Shown here: positions 1 to 11,800 of the stretch, one piece after another
Numbering within the stretch: position 1 is the stretch's first letter
How the letters are laid out: each line of letters begins with the position of its first letter
Assembly (NCBI GenBank): GCA_013400975.1
Contig: WBMZ01000227.1
Span: 1 to 64,000, forward strand
Direction of reading: 5' to 3'
Source: Atrichornis clamosus
Taxonomy: Eukaryota > Chordata > Aves > Passeriformes > Menuridae
Length of the DNA: 64,000 nt
The notes under the pieces: generated by a model
Seen by the model: only the letters and a program-made list of their open reading frames with translations
What the model was told of the DNA's origin: nothing
Database searches by the model: none
Program-made: the position numbers and the translations under genes

Positions 1-310
1 CCCGCCGCCAACCAGCGCCGCCGCCGCGCGACGTGGAAGCGCCGGCGGAGCGGGGGCGGTGCGGAGCCCTCGGGACCGCCCAGGCGGGGCGGGGCGCGGG
101 CGCGGCTCTGGCATTCACGGGCAGCACGAGTCGGGTGCGCGGTTTGTTAATCCAGTTAGGAACAGAATCCCAGTCGCACTTGAACTCGCCCGTTTCCATC
201 TGCCCTGCCCGTACCCGTCCTGTTGGTGCTTCTCCCGGCCGCACCGGGAGCACCGGGGCGCGCTGGTGAGCGCGGAGCAGAGCTGGGAACTGGTGAGCGG
301 ACTCTACCCG
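1..310 (+). promoter_or_regulatory. CpG island, probable promoter and first exon
   Basis: A hand count gives about 42 CpG dinucleotides in the first 300 bases, far above the surrounding sequence, and GC content is very high in bases 1-120. GC-box (Sp1-type) sequences are visible near 53-60 and as tandem GGGGCGGGG-like runs at 83-97. CpG density falls off sharply after about 310, as expected at the exon 1/intron 1 side of a vertebrate promoter island. No ATG occurs on the + strand before position 487, which fits a non-coding 5' UTR exon. The island is cut by the left edge, so the start site may lie upstream. Direction is inferred from the splice donors and the lack of ATG; a divergent minus-strand transcript cannot be excluded. 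No gene can be named. Confidence 0.75.
266..298 (+). other. Two alternative 5' splice-site candidates
   Basis: Two copies of CTGGTGAGCG occur 27 bases apart, with the GT of the donor at 266-267 and at 293-294. Both match the strong vertebrate donor pattern (G at -1, GTGAGC). They lie where CpG density falls, which is where an untranslated first exon usually ends. Using one or the other would change the exon by 27 bases. This is a sequence-only prediction; transcript data would decide whether either is used. Confidence 0.5.
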
Positions 311-1379
311 GACTCAGTGCAGGCTACTGTCGTGTGTTTTCTCTGTTATCGATTGGCAGGAGCCACACAGCTAAAGGTTTTTCCAGCTGAAGGTTTCTCC
401 CGCTGCGGTTCCTTGCCTTGGATACTGTGGGTTTTGATCTGCGGATTATATCTGAAGCCAGAGTCTGTCGGGATTACAGACACCAAATGCAAACAGAGGG
501 AAATGATTGAAGGGTTTGCCGTGATAAGATCTCATTATACACAAATCTTACAATAAAAAATAGCTGCAAAAGCACTATAGGAGCTACTGGAAAAAATTAT
601 GAAATAAAAAAAAAGTTATCAAAAATCCATAGTTTTTCATGATTGTAAACTGCTGACAGAGAAGATTAAGGAAAAAAAGATAAATGCTTCACTGCGCTTT
701 CTCAGTGTGAGGCTTTGCTGTGATGCAGGTGATAACAGCCCTAAACAGAGCAGTGCACACCACAAGGATCTGTTTGATCCTTCCTTGTGCTCTCGACTCA
801 CTCCGGTAAGGACCACGGTCTGTTCTGTTGGAACCACACCCCTGCTCTTTTGTACTGAGTTTTCATTGCTGACAGCAGCTGAGATACATTAAATAAGCAT
901 TGAGGAGTTTAAATAGGGATTTTCTTTAATCTTCTAAAACTTCAGACTAGATATTTCAGTAATGTTAAACAAACATTTGCACACATCAGTTCACTTAGCT
1001 TCAATGAAAGAATTAACTGTGCTTCAGTCTAATTCTGAACACTGCCTACATTTGTTATTCTGTACAATAACAGTCATGGGGGCAGTTCTTAAAGTAGCAT
1101 TCCTTTGCCTAAATTTCCATCACAAAGCCATTATGCCAGAGATGAGGCTAAAGGAATTAACTGTCAAAGCAAAGCTCTGTTCTGCAACAGGAAAACTTCC
1201 TATGCCACAGTGCTAAACCAGAACGAGACACCGAGGGGTAGCAGCACTCAGCTGGAAATAGGAAGTGCACCAGGAAGAACATTCCCTTTTAAGAAAAATG
1301 AACTCTGCAAACAGAGGAAAGAGCCATTCTGAGAACTCTTGGAAAGTCTGGTAAAAGCAGAGACTACACGTAGGAGGTT
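311..1379. other. Non-coding stretch after the CpG island
   Basis: This is probably the start of intron 1. It begins with moderately CpG-containing sequence up to about 500, then becomes AT-rich with short A runs at 553-620. Short open frames exist on both strands, but none resembles a known protein. No repeat family is recognisable. An acceptor-like TTGGCAG ends at 359, but the sequence after it has no supported coding potential. Confidence 0.4.
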
Positions 1380-1915
1380 GTCACAGAGGCACAGCCTGGT
1401 CGAGGTTGAAGGGGACCACTGGAGGTCACCTGGACCAGCCCCTGCTCACCCAGAGCCACATCCAGGTGGGTTCTGAGTACCTCTAACAACAGAGACTCCA
1501 CCACATCACTGTGGTGCTTGGTCACCTCACAGTGAAAAAGTAACTCCTGGTGTCCAAGGGGATCCTCCTCCGTGTCTGTGTGTATCCATGGTCTCTGGTC
1601 CTGGCCCTGGGCACCACTGGAAGAGCCTGGCTCTGACCCCTTGGTTTTCTCCTGTACACGTAGGTGAGATCCCCCTGAGCCTGCTCTGCCCCAGCGCAGC
1701 AGTCCTGGCTTTCCCAGCCTCCCCTCGGAGCCCAGATTCTCCAGGCTCTTCATCTTCATGGCCCCTGGCTGGGCTGTGCACTATGTCTCTGTGTTTCTTG
1801 TACTGGGGAGCTGGACCCAGCACCCCCAGGGTGGCCCCCACTCCACCCGCTGGCACTGCACCTCCCAACACAGCCCCCACAGCACTGTCACCTCACTGCT
1901 GTGGTCACACAGGAC
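1380..1915 (-). mobile_element. CR1 LINE fragment, antisense
   Basis: Read on + this is the reverse complement of an avian CR1 3' region. It starts with a degraded tail and the block corresponding to 'gaccactggaggtcacctggaccagcccctgctcacc'-type sequence. It then carries the characteristic segments 'accacatccaggtgggtt', 'gagactccacca', 'gggcaccactggaagagcc', 'tgagatccccctgagcc' and 'tggggagctggaccc'. About 535 bases remain. It is diverged and 5'-truncated, as most CR1 copies are, and open frames on both strands through it are repeat-derived, not host genes. The element's 3' end faces the left of the window. Confidence 0.88.
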
Positions 1916-2540
1916 ACAACCCAAGCTAAATTTATTCCTAAACAGGTATCCCTTCACTCCCTGCTCTATTAGAGTAATGCAATAATTAAACAAGCACAAG
2001 CATTTGTTTCTGAGCACAGTTATTCCACCAAATTCCATCAAATTGTGTGGGGAAGAGGTTTCCTGCACCTGCAGTATGAGCAGCAGTGACCTGTGCTGCC
2101 AGTGGAAGAGCCCGAGTCCCTCTGACACCTCGCATGGAATATGCTCAAGCTCTGAATATTTATGGAAGTGTTGAGATTTGATGTCACTTTTGTAATCTAA
2201 GCTCTCACAGAGGCTCCATGAGAAACCACTTGTTCTCAGCAGTGATGCACCTGTAACACCAGACCTGCTGCTCAGCTTTGCCTGGCTAAAATAGCAACAA
2301 AAAATAACTACCAATGTGTAGTCTCTGATTTAGTTCAGATTTCCTGTAATCCCACCCAGAACAGTAAATATCCGGTATTTCAGGGTGAACTAAATGTGTT
2401 GGTAAGTACTGTGAATCTGTGCTCTCACTGGTCCTTTTTCTTAGAACTAGATTTTAAATGCTGCATAAGAAGGGGAGGAAATGCCTACATGGTCCAGGTG
2501 GCAAAATATAAACAGGTGTGGTGCTGGGTTGTGCCATGCA
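1916..2540. other. Unique sequence between two CR1 copies
   Basis: No repeat or coding segment is recognised. A strong donor-like GTAAGT is present at 2401-2406 and an acceptor-like pyrimidine tract ending in TTCTTAG lies near 2445. Without a recognisable exon between suitable sites these are probably chance matches. Confidence 0.35.
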
Positions 2541-2739
2541 GGAAGAATTTCTTCACTGAGAGGGTGGTCAGGCCTTGGCAGGGGCTGCCCAGGGAGGTTT
2601 GGAGTCCTCATCCCTGGAGGTGCCCAAGGAACTGGACTGGGCGTGGCACTCAGAGCTCTGGGCTGGGGACCAGGTGGGGATCGGTCACAGGCTGGACTCG
2701 ATGACCCTGGAGAGCTTTTCCAGACTCAAAGACTCTGTG
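2541..2739 (+). mobile_element. CR1 LINE 3' fragment
   Basis: Sense-orientation CR1 3' end. It begins at 'ggaagaatttcttcac', continues through 'gagggtggtcaggcc', 'ctgcccagggagg' and 'catccctggaggtgcc', and ends with 'ggctggactcgatgacc' and a decayed 'cagactcaaagactctgtg' tail. About 200 bases remain, severely 5'-truncated. The open frames that cross it are repeat-derived. Confidence 0.88.
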
Positions 2740-3870
2740 CCCAGGATCTGCAGCGCGCGGCCCCGCGCCGTTCCCACGGATGTGTTCTTCCCTCCCCGCC
2801 CGTCCCCTCTATCCCCACGCCTGGCACAGCCCTTGTTCCTGGCTGCCAACCCTCATTAGTGCTGTCTCTACTTGATTAACTTCCCATTTCTCACACATGC
2901 AGTTACTTATGGTTTGGGTTTATTTTGCATTAATTATCTGTGTATCCGTGTCACTGTGGAAGTGTCCCCACCGCTTGCTGGTGGCCAGGTCAGCTCATGG
3001 AAAGATAATTTGCATGTGTTGTTATTTGTATGCTACAATATATTCATATATACACTGTTGTACTTGTGGTATTATATAAAAAGGGAATACAGTTCAGAAC
3101 ATTTGCCTGTAAACAACCTTTCCCTCCCTAAAATTACTCTTTCTGGGTAAAATAAATTGATTTTTTTAGCAATACATAATTTGGTAAAAAAGCTTTTGCA
3201 AAAATAGAGATAAAACATTCAATAAACATTTTATAAAAGTCGTATGTAAGAAAAAATGTTAAATATTTTCTAGGCACTTCAGCTGTGCCTATGCTCGGCT
3301 TAGCTACCTGTCAAAGGTAATATCTGCAATTTTTTGGAGACAAAGCAATTGAAATGCTTAGCAGAAGATAAATGATCTTTTTAGCTAGAGTATAGAGTCC
3401 ATAATTACAGTGGGAACAGATTAGGAAAAATAGCATTCCATCATTTCTCCTGTTTGACATTTGCAGAAGTTCAGGGTATTTATTTAATATTTAAACAGCC
3501 CATCTCAAGAATGTTTTCAATGTTTGATGTGGTTGAGCACTTTCCTGACACCCTTCATCATTCACCCGGATTATTTTTGTAGGCATACATACAATATTTT
3601 AAGATTCTGTCTTTTTATCTGCTGTGTGTTTGTACCCGGGCAGTTTGTTAAACTGCTAATGAGTCCCACGGGGCAGTATGTTTGAATTAAACAGACATTG
3701 ATACCTGCTAGAAATAAATTTTAAAAGCCCAGAAAATAGTCTTGATATATACAGATATATATAAACAGTCTGAAGCTAAGCTGTGCTGTTATATTATGGG
3801 TTGGGCACTGGGTTGCCTTCCCCCTCCTTTGGGGTGGGCAAGCTGGGCACGCTTCCCGCCCCGCAGGGCC
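2740..3870. other. GC patch, then AT-rich single-copy block
   Basis: Bases 2740-2850 form a small GC-rich patch with a few CpGs. From about 2870 to 3790 the sequence is AT-rich and contains no recognised repeat. A 7-bp perfect hairpin with a 3-base loop (GCAGTTT/AAACTGC) lies at 3640-3656. The block at 3150-3720 is a candidate conserved non-coding element on general appearance only; conservation cannot be judged from one genome. Confidence 0.3.
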
Positions 3871-4378
3871 GCTGGAGCGCTGTGCCCGCGTTTGGGGTCC
3901 CCAGCGCAGGAGGGATGCGGAGCTGCTGGAGCAAGCCCAGGGGAGGCCATGGGGGTGGTCCAAGTCCTGGGACCCCCTCAGCTCTGCAGCCAGGCTGGGA
4001 GAGCTGGGGGTGTTCACCTGGAGAAGAGAAGGATCCAGGGAGAGCTCAGAGCCCCTTCCAGGGCCTAAAGGAACTTATAAAAAAGAGGGAGAGTGATTTT
4101 TATATTGGCAGATAGTGATAGGACAAGGGGGAATGGTTTTAAACTAAAGAGGAGATATTTAGATTGAAGATTAGGGAGAAATTTCTGACTGTGAGGGTGG
4201 TGAGGCACAGGTTGCTCAGAGCAGCTGTGGCTGCTCCATCCCTGGAAGTGTCCAAGGCCAGGTTGGACGGGGCTTGGAGCACCCTGGGACAGTGGGAGGT
4301 GTCCCGGCCCATGGCAGGGGGTGGGAGTGGATGAGCTTTAAGGTCCCTCCCAACCCAAACCAGTCTGTGATTCTATGA
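3871..4378 (+). mobile_element. CR1 LINE fragment with intact tail
   Basis: About 508 bases of sense CR1. It opens with 'gctggagcgctgtgcccgcgtttggggtcccc', passes through 'ctgggagagctgggggtgttcacctgg', the 'gataggacaagggggaatggtttt' block, 'gagggtggtgagg' and 'gctccatccctggaagtgtccaaggcc', and ends at 'aggtccctcccaacccaaaccagtctgtgattctatgaa'. The preserved octamer-type tail makes this one of the better preserved copies. It is 5'-truncated and has no intact reading frame. Confidence 0.93.
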
Positions 4379-7300
4379 ACAGTAGGGAAGTAAAATCAAT
4401 CGCCTCTCGAGGTTTTTTGGGAAAAACACTTGTTTGCTGGTGGATTAGGTCATACTGTCCAGCAGATGGCGCCATACATTCAGGCTTTCTCAAAAACCCA
4501 ACCCCAACCAAAGTAAAATCTTGTGAAAGTATGGAAGAAATGCTTGCAGAAGTCCAATGTATTATCCTTACAGTGTTATGTACAAGTTTCTCTTTCTGTT
4601 ATAATCACCAAATACTTGATAACTATTACTCCTAGTGTAAATTAGTCTTTGAGAAATGGCTGGTGAGAAGCACAGCGGAGGAGTTCAGTAGAAAGACTCC
4701 AGTGGAGTGTACAGTGAGTGGGAGAAAGTCTCTGTTTCTGACTGTGGGGTATTTTTGGGGCCTGAAACACAGAAGAGCAAGACAGAGGTGTGGGGGTGGT
4801 TTGCTCCTACAGAAACTTGAAGGCCTGTGACCCAGGCTTTACACTAAAAATGATGATACTTTTAGTAGAATTGATAGGATTGGATCCAAGTTCCCTGATA
4901 GCAAATGCACCTGAGTAATGTTTGGTTTTTTGGCTTTAAAGGGTTTTTCTTGCCTTGTTTGTTTGTTTTTAAATGTTGGGGATTTTTCTTTGCTGGCTGG
5001 TGGCTAAGGCCACCTGAGGATCTCCCCTGGGGTCTCCATGGTGGTGGGTTCAGTCTGTGGCTCAGCCGTGCTGTGCCTTAGCCCGAGGGCTCCCCTTGGC
5101 CCCAGCCTGGGGGAAGCCTGAGCAGGGCTGACTCCTGACACCCATGGAGGTCTGACCTCGCAGCTTTGTACTTGCATGGAAACAAGGCATTTGTAGCAAA
5201 ACCTGGTGTGCTTTGCATTCTTCAGGTGTGCTCCCTGAACAGTGATGCTGATGCAGGAAGACAGGAATGATTATTTTGTACTTCTCTTGGCAGCAGTTTC
5301 AATATTCTTATTTTCTGTTCATTGTGAGCACTTTCGCTTTTCAATACTGCACTTTTTTCTTTAATACATCACTTTGGTTTCTGTTGCACTTATTTGTTAT
5401 AAATATATTATTGTCTATTGGTTGCACAAATGTCTGTTGGGAATTTTTCTCTTCAGAGACAGGGAAGGAAATAGGGAAAGAAGAGAGGTTTCCTCTGCTT
5501 TTGGGACTGACCAGTGCTCCTGGTCAAGCAACTGCTTCCCTTCGCTGCTGTGGAGGGGAGGCACGGAGCAATCCTCCCGGGGCAGCTGGGTGCCGCGTGG
5601 TGCACGCGCTCTTCTCCAGCTCTGTTTTCCCAAGCATCCCTCATGGATGAAGGCGAGGTGTATTTCACACGCCTGTGTGGAGGAGGTGTCGGCCCGGTGC
5701 TGCCACGGCTCCCGCTGGCTGCCGGAGTGGGTTCGTAGCCGTGGGGCTCCTCCAACCCTTGGAGCCCTGTGCCACGTCCTGTGTGGGACAGTTAAGCCTG
5801 GGGCTCACCGAGCTCTTCTTGAGCCATTTCTCTGATGCATTAGGCACAAACAGTCTTTCTTTCAGAGTCAGGCATGTGTGTCGCATCCTAATTATGTTTA
5901 TTCCCCTCTAACCTGTTTTTGTTCAAGTTGTTGCCATGGGCAGTTGTGACGATGTTCTCCTTCCATTGTTACTATAGAGAGGGGATCTGCTATAATTACT
6001 GCTTAAACTGAGTTTTTCTTAATTGAAAATATTAAAACATACATTGATGTGCCATTTTTGGGCCAGGCTGAGATGCTCCTTTTGTCTCCTCGTCATCCTT
6101 CTGTCGAGGGCGTGCAGGGCAGGCTCCAGGGGTGCACGCAGGAGGAGAGGCACAGTACTGCTCATTTCAGACTTTTTGCTGAATTTCCTATTTATTTGAA
6201 AAACAATAAATCTTATGTGACTCTTGTGTGACCAACAGAGGAGATGGGTCAGGCCTGTGTCGGTGGGCAGACATGTGAAAACATTTCCACAGCATCTAGT
6301 TTTCCCTTTAAAATTAGAAAAAAGTAGAAAGAATTACAAATAATTCTCTCTTTTTCCAGTCCTGTCTTTAATAAAAGTCTAATGAAGCTGTGTTGAAATG
6401 GGTGAGTAACTGTTAGATGTATAATTAAACCTCCCTGTGTAATCTGGGGCACTGCAAGAGCGAATGAAGGAGGAGGTTTCCCTTCTGGGTATATGACCTT
6501 ACTGAAAGCCCTCAAAATTTTTTACCAAGAAAGACTGAAAGATGTGGGTTTTGTGAAGAACGGGGAAGTTGTAGACTACAAAGCTGCCTAATATTGGCTC
6601 TGAAAGGAAAAAAGCAAAGTCTACAAAGAGCTCTTGTTGATTGTGTGGACACCTGGGAGCCAGCGATGCCGGGAGCTGACGGGTATGGAACAGCTTCAGT
6701 GTTGTGTTGCTGTTGTGAGACCCTTGTGTCCAAGTTCATCGACAAGATTTAGTCCTGTAATGGCTTCTGGTTAGTAAAAAGACGAAGAATGTGATCAATT
6801 ACTTTTTAGATGCAAACAATGGGTTCTTGATTTTTTGTCTTTATCACATCCTTAAAGGAAGAAGAAAAAGGCATGAGGAGACTTTGGCAGCCAGGGAAGG
6901 AAGTGAGGCTCCAGGAAGACTTTTTAATGTGGCTCTAGAGTGATTCCAGACACTGCAAAAGAGCAAAACACCTCCTAAAATGCAGAGAAAAATAAATATT
7001 TTTAAAGGATTCCAGCATATTTAACATAAAACTTGTTGATTTATAGGAGTCTAATTATTACAATCATTAAAAGATTGTGATTATCATTAAAAGGCTATTA
7101 TCAGAAATTAAATGCTAAAAACAAATGATCTATATCGAATAGGATCATACATATTTCATAGAACATATTATACTGCAAAATAAGTTGTCATGTAGCCATG
7201 GCAATGACTTTTAAGTTACCCTTTTTGATGCCTTAATGCACTGCTCTGCATGTTTTAGTGTCAAGCCTCTGAACATGCCCGGCACTCAAAAGCTCCAGCT

Positions 7301-8432
7301 GAGAGTGAATATAAAGTGGTAATTATGTACCTAACTGGTCACAGGCATGGATAAATGGTGTTTGTGGGCACAGGCCACGTCCCTGGGAGCTGGAGGTGTT
7401 GGACAGGAGCTGGAGCTGCTGTACATGCCCAGATCTCACAAACCACAGGAAAATTGATTTGTTAGGACTGAGAATGTCTGCATTTCTAAGTGCCCATACC
7501 CCTTCTAAATATCCCTAATTAAGAAACTTTTCAGAGTATAATTAAAACACCAAGGCCAATATTGACTCCCCAGTTAAATTCAAGGCCATAGGCTTGTTTT
7601 AGGCCATGGGCTCCTTGTGATGATCTTTGTTCTGAACAGGACATCTGTTTGCAACTTTGTATTTTAAAAAGGGGGGGGGGAATTCTGGAATGTATTTGTG
7701 CATTTCAAGTTCATAATATTTTGTAGATAACCTCTCTCTCTGTCATATTATGCCTGTCTACTTTTATTTCGAGTGTTTTCTTTGATTTCTGTGTCAAAGA
7801 GCTGATAGGTAGACCACAGCTGATAAGATCCAGCTGAGATTAAAATGACTTCAGGTTTGTGGTAGAGAAGAGAACAGTTTCTACATATCGGATCTCATAA
7901 AAGCAGAAGGTTTGGATGCATGGTGGGTGCTGAACTCTCATTTACCCTCTCATTACATCACCTGGGATGGGAGCTGGTCTTGGTCCAGATTCTGCAGAGG
8001 CCACTGAAATATTTTACTGCAGCCTTTTATTGCAGCTGTTTCTGTGAGGATTCAGAGACAGAATTATCCACATGAGGATGGAATTCCCTGTGAACAGCCT
8101 GTCCTTTTCACACCAGGTGTTTGTTGCTGTCTGAGCTTTCCCCATTTTCCCCTGGCAAGGGCTGGTGTTGGGGTCCTGTGGCTGCAGCTGGTGGGAAGAC
8201 TTGCAGGTGTGAGGAGATGGGGTTCCCCAGAAAAGGGCTCCAGTGCAAGGAGCTGTCACCCAAATCCAGCTTGGAACTCGGTGTCTGGCCCAGGACAGAG
8301 CTCAGAAAGCAAACCTTGGGAGCAGAGATGCATAGATTGGGCTGCATAGTGGGGCAGTTTCTTATTCCTTCCTTGATATTTCAATATAAAGCATCCTGGT
8401 CTTCATTCTCTCTGGGTGTGATGTGCTGCCTT
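4379..8432. other. Single-copy non-coding stretch
   Basis: Apart from the CTCF-type motif near its left end, no gene or dispersed repeat is recognised. Bases 5500-5800 are locally GC-rich with overlapping chance open frames on both strands. Bases 7000-7260 are AT-rich, with many ATTA-type cores, and are a candidate regulatory block. A run of ten G residues lies at 7671-7680. None of the open frames shows a domain or a plausible exon structure. Confidence 0.35.
4459..4474 (+). promoter_or_regulatory. CTCF core motif candidate
   Basis: CCAGCAGATGGCGCCA matches every position of the vertebrate CTCF core consensus CCASYAGRKGGCRSYV in forward orientation. CTCF is the zinc-finger protein that anchors chromatin loops and insulator boundaries. 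The site lies about 80 bases beyond the 3' end of the CR1 at 3871-4378 and about 4.2 kb inside the putative promoter. A 16-base consensus match is unlikely but possible by chance, and binding depends on cell state and methylation (the site contains one CpG). Confidence 0.65.
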
Positions 8433-8839
8433 GTGAAAGGCTGAGAGAATGGGAGTTGTTCAGCCTGCAGAAGGGAAGCTTTGGGGTGACTGAATTGTGG
8501 CCTTCCAGTACCTGAAGGGATTAGATGAGAAAGATGGAGAGAGACTATTTACAAAGGCCTGGAGTGACAGAGCAAGGGGGAATGGCTTCACACTAACAGG
8601 ACTAGGTATAGATTAGGTATTAGGAAAAATTATTCTCCATGATGGTGGCAAGGCTCTGCCACAAGTTGCCAAGAGCAGCTGTGGCTGCCCCATCTCTGGA
8701 AGTGTCCAAGGCCATTCTGGACGAGGCTTGGAGCAACCTGGGATAGTGGGAGGTGTCCCTGCTCATGGCAGGGAGTAGGAGTGGATGAGCTTTAAGGCCT
8801 CTTTCAACCCAAACCAGTCTGTGATTCTATAATTCTCTG
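8433..8839 (+). mobile_element. CR1 LINE fragment
   Basis: Sense CR1 of about 407 bases. Recognisable landmarks are 'gaaaggctgagaga', 'gttgttcagcctg', 'cagagcaagggggaatggcttcacact', 'attaggaaaaattattctcc', 'gctgccccatctctggaagtgtccaaggcc', 'ggtgtccctgctcatggcaggg' and the tail 'ccaaaccagtctgtgattctataattctctg'. It is the same broad subfamily as the copy at 3871-4378 and is moderately diverged. Confidence 0.93.
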
Positions 8840-11800
8840 TTTGTTTGGCTTTTAAATAGGCAGTGTAGGACAATATCCCAGGTCATGCCCTCATTCTTCA
8901 GGGGATGTTAATTAATATATTTGAGGCCAGAATTTCTGTCCTCACCCTTGGCTGTAGGCTTTGTGATGCGGTAGGTGAGACAGCATTACACCCCTGCAGC
9001 GATCCTGGTGTCTGCCCGCACCTAAACAGCCCACCCTGCACATCCTGTCATCAGGGTGCCTTGCACAACCTCTAAGGTGACACTGCAGTCACTCAGAAAT
9101 TACACAGATGTGGTAGAGGGTGACATTCTTGTCATCCTGACACAATGGTGACATTAGCATCTAATTATCTTGTAGTCAATTTAACATCATCAGTCACATC
9201 CTGTAGATCACATATTGTACCACCTTGATGAACTGAATCTCCTGGGAACATTAAATAAGTTTGGATCAACAAGAATTCAGGCGATCAACAAAGTATTCAG
9301 TGGGTTCGATAAGCATGGCAGTGCTGTGTCTGGAATGGTGCTTTGCTGCTGCTGAGAGGCCTGGGTACACAGGGATGCAGTGGTGAAAATGAATGGAAAG
9401 GAAGGTGAAAATCTCAAGCTGGAAAACCACAGAAATAGCACCAGAACCTGGTGCTTGAGGGAGGTGGCAGCAGCCCTGAGGACCAGGCACGTGGGGGAGC
9501 ACAACAGAATCTGGCTTTGCTAGGAGGATGAGCCTGGCCATTAGCACGGTGCAATTACAGCTAACCTGACTTAAACTGGATCAGTTCCTTCCTATTGTTA
9601 GGGCCTCCCTAATTTCTCATTAGCCTCAGCTGCAGCCAGGGCTCTCACAGTGGTTTTGTGTGAGCTGGTGAAACATATCCTGGTGGACACATGATTGTTG
9701 CTGTCGTCGCTGGAGACTGATGGTTTCATCCAGACATCTGAGACATCACTGGCGCTGGTCAGGTAACCGGAGAAAGCAGCGAGTCAGGTATTGCACAGAC
9801 ATCCCAGCGTGAGCGAGAGAAACGATCTGTGCCGGATGGTTTGGTCGGTTTTGCAGCCCGGGCGTCTCCAAACCCTGCTCCTCTGAGAGGCCCCGCTGTC
9901 TCCCAAGGGGTGAATGTCACTGAGCCGCACCGAGCTGCTCGGGAACGCACTCACGCTGCTCCAGCACAGCACAGCTCCTCTGGCTAATGAGCACTTCTGA
10001 ACGGCCGCTGCGATGCTGGGCTCTGGGAGCCCAGCCACCGGGATGTATTCCTCTATTTAATTAGGTAACAGTCAACATATTTCAGAAATAAAGTCTCTCC
10101 CTCAAGAACCATTTGTTGTAGGCGTCTAGTTTTCTGTCTCTCAATTACCCCTTTTCCAGAAAGCATTTCTGATTTTGATTGATCCTCAGTTGTTATTAAT
10201 GCCTTCCTGGCTGCTTTATCCAGAAATGAGAACTATAAATTCATATCTCTGGATGTAATCACACCTTTATTACAGCCCATCACAGAACACAAAACAAAAA
10301 ATGAATGCAGATTTACATCTCAGTATTATTCAATTGAGTTCTGATTTTTCTTTCTTTTTTTTTTATGGGTGACCTGGTTTGGGTATAGTTTTATGCATGT
10401 TTATTGTAATCACAGCTAAACATTACTTTCTTGCTTAGCATTTCAGGTCACTTAGAGGTAATTGCAAAATTTAGTTTTAATGACATGGTTAGTAATGAAT
10501 TGCATTGGCCACCCAGAGCAGTTGTCCTCACGTTATCAGTCACTGCTTAGGTGTTCACAAGGGAAATCTTATCGTTTTTCACAGAGACAGAGGAACAAAC
10601 ATTAAATTTCATTGTATGACTGAGCACCAGAGTCATAATCTTTATATGACAGTTAATGCTTTCACTACTTATCAATTCACTTATTATGTTACTCTTTGAA
10701 AAGTGAAGTGTTGAACAAATAAGTAGATCTTCCTCTTCTATGTATATAAAGACAGAGTGTGATTAAGTCTACTGAAAAATTTGATTTTATACGAATAGTT
10801 CTACTAACTCGTGATGGCATCTCTGTGTCTTGTTAAATAGACGTCCCTTTCAAATTTAGGAAAAAGTTTTCATGCATTTTGCGTGGGCTGTGTTTCAGCT
10901 GAACCCAGGGTACCTTGTTAGGCTGAAGCAGCCTCTGCAGCACATGTTTGTTCAGAGCATCCTTAGGAGCATCCTTAGGCCTGATCTGTACAGCTGGGGT
11001 TCAGAGTGATGCTCTGAGCTGGCAAGATTCCTGCTCCTGTGATTGACATGACCTACATGAGCAATCCCAGGTGTGTCAGCTGTGTTTTGCACGTCCAAAA
11101 TTAGTGATGTCCTTCAGTCCTCTCCTGACTGCTTCCCTGGCATGCACTTTATTAAACACCTGTTTAAATCTTTGGTAGAATTAAGTCTGTAAGAGAATCA
11201 AGGAACAGCACGAAAGTCACAGAGTCAGATGGAAATTTTGGTGCTACTTTGATGAGTTTCCTAAAGTTTTTGCATGCATTTGTTTTATGTAGGATAAAGC
11301 TGTAGTGGCCATTCCAAAACAGTGTTGCCAAAGAGCTGCTGATGTCTGATGTGTTTAATTTCCAACCTACACCTGATAATGAAACCAGCCCAGGGCCGAC
11401 TCGATTCCTGGAAAGAAATGAGATGTGGCCTTGTTTTCTACCAGCCATTTGGATATGGCATTGACAGTGGCAAATACAAACAAAACCAGACTCTCTTACC
11501 AAGCTGTCTATGCAGTGCTAGGGGACAGGGGCCATGCTGAGCCTCCCTGTGTGGTGCTGGCATCAGAAGAGCTATATCAAAGTTTTTGCCTTTGATTAAA
11601 CCCAGGGGTTGATTTGTCCCCTGTATGGCATCAGAGATGTATCCACCAGCAGCACGGTGCACGCCGGCTTCCTTCCCATTCAGAGCTCTGGCTGTGCTCC
11701 TCCACTTCAGCTCTGAAACCAAAACTCTTCAGCAGTCCCAGGCTTTAGCTTATGTTTATATGATTGTAGTGCTGGCAATAAAGCTTTCATGTGGAGCAAG

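Noticed and set aside
33..556. Open frames starting at 33 and 59
   Set aside because: They begin with GTG, not ATG. There is no ATG on + before 487, so translation from the putative first exon is not supported.
1781..2314. Minus-strand open frame of 177 codons
   Set aside because: Its C-terminal part is translated from the antisense CR1 at 1380-1915; the rest has no recognisable features.
2395..2450. Strong donor GTAAGT at 2401 and acceptor-like TTCTTAG near 2445
   Set aside because: They occur in an order that does not define an exon, and no upstream acceptor with coding sequence was found.
7671..7680. Run of ten G residues
   Set aside because: A single homopolymer without further G-runs nearby does not make a convincing quadruplex or functional site.
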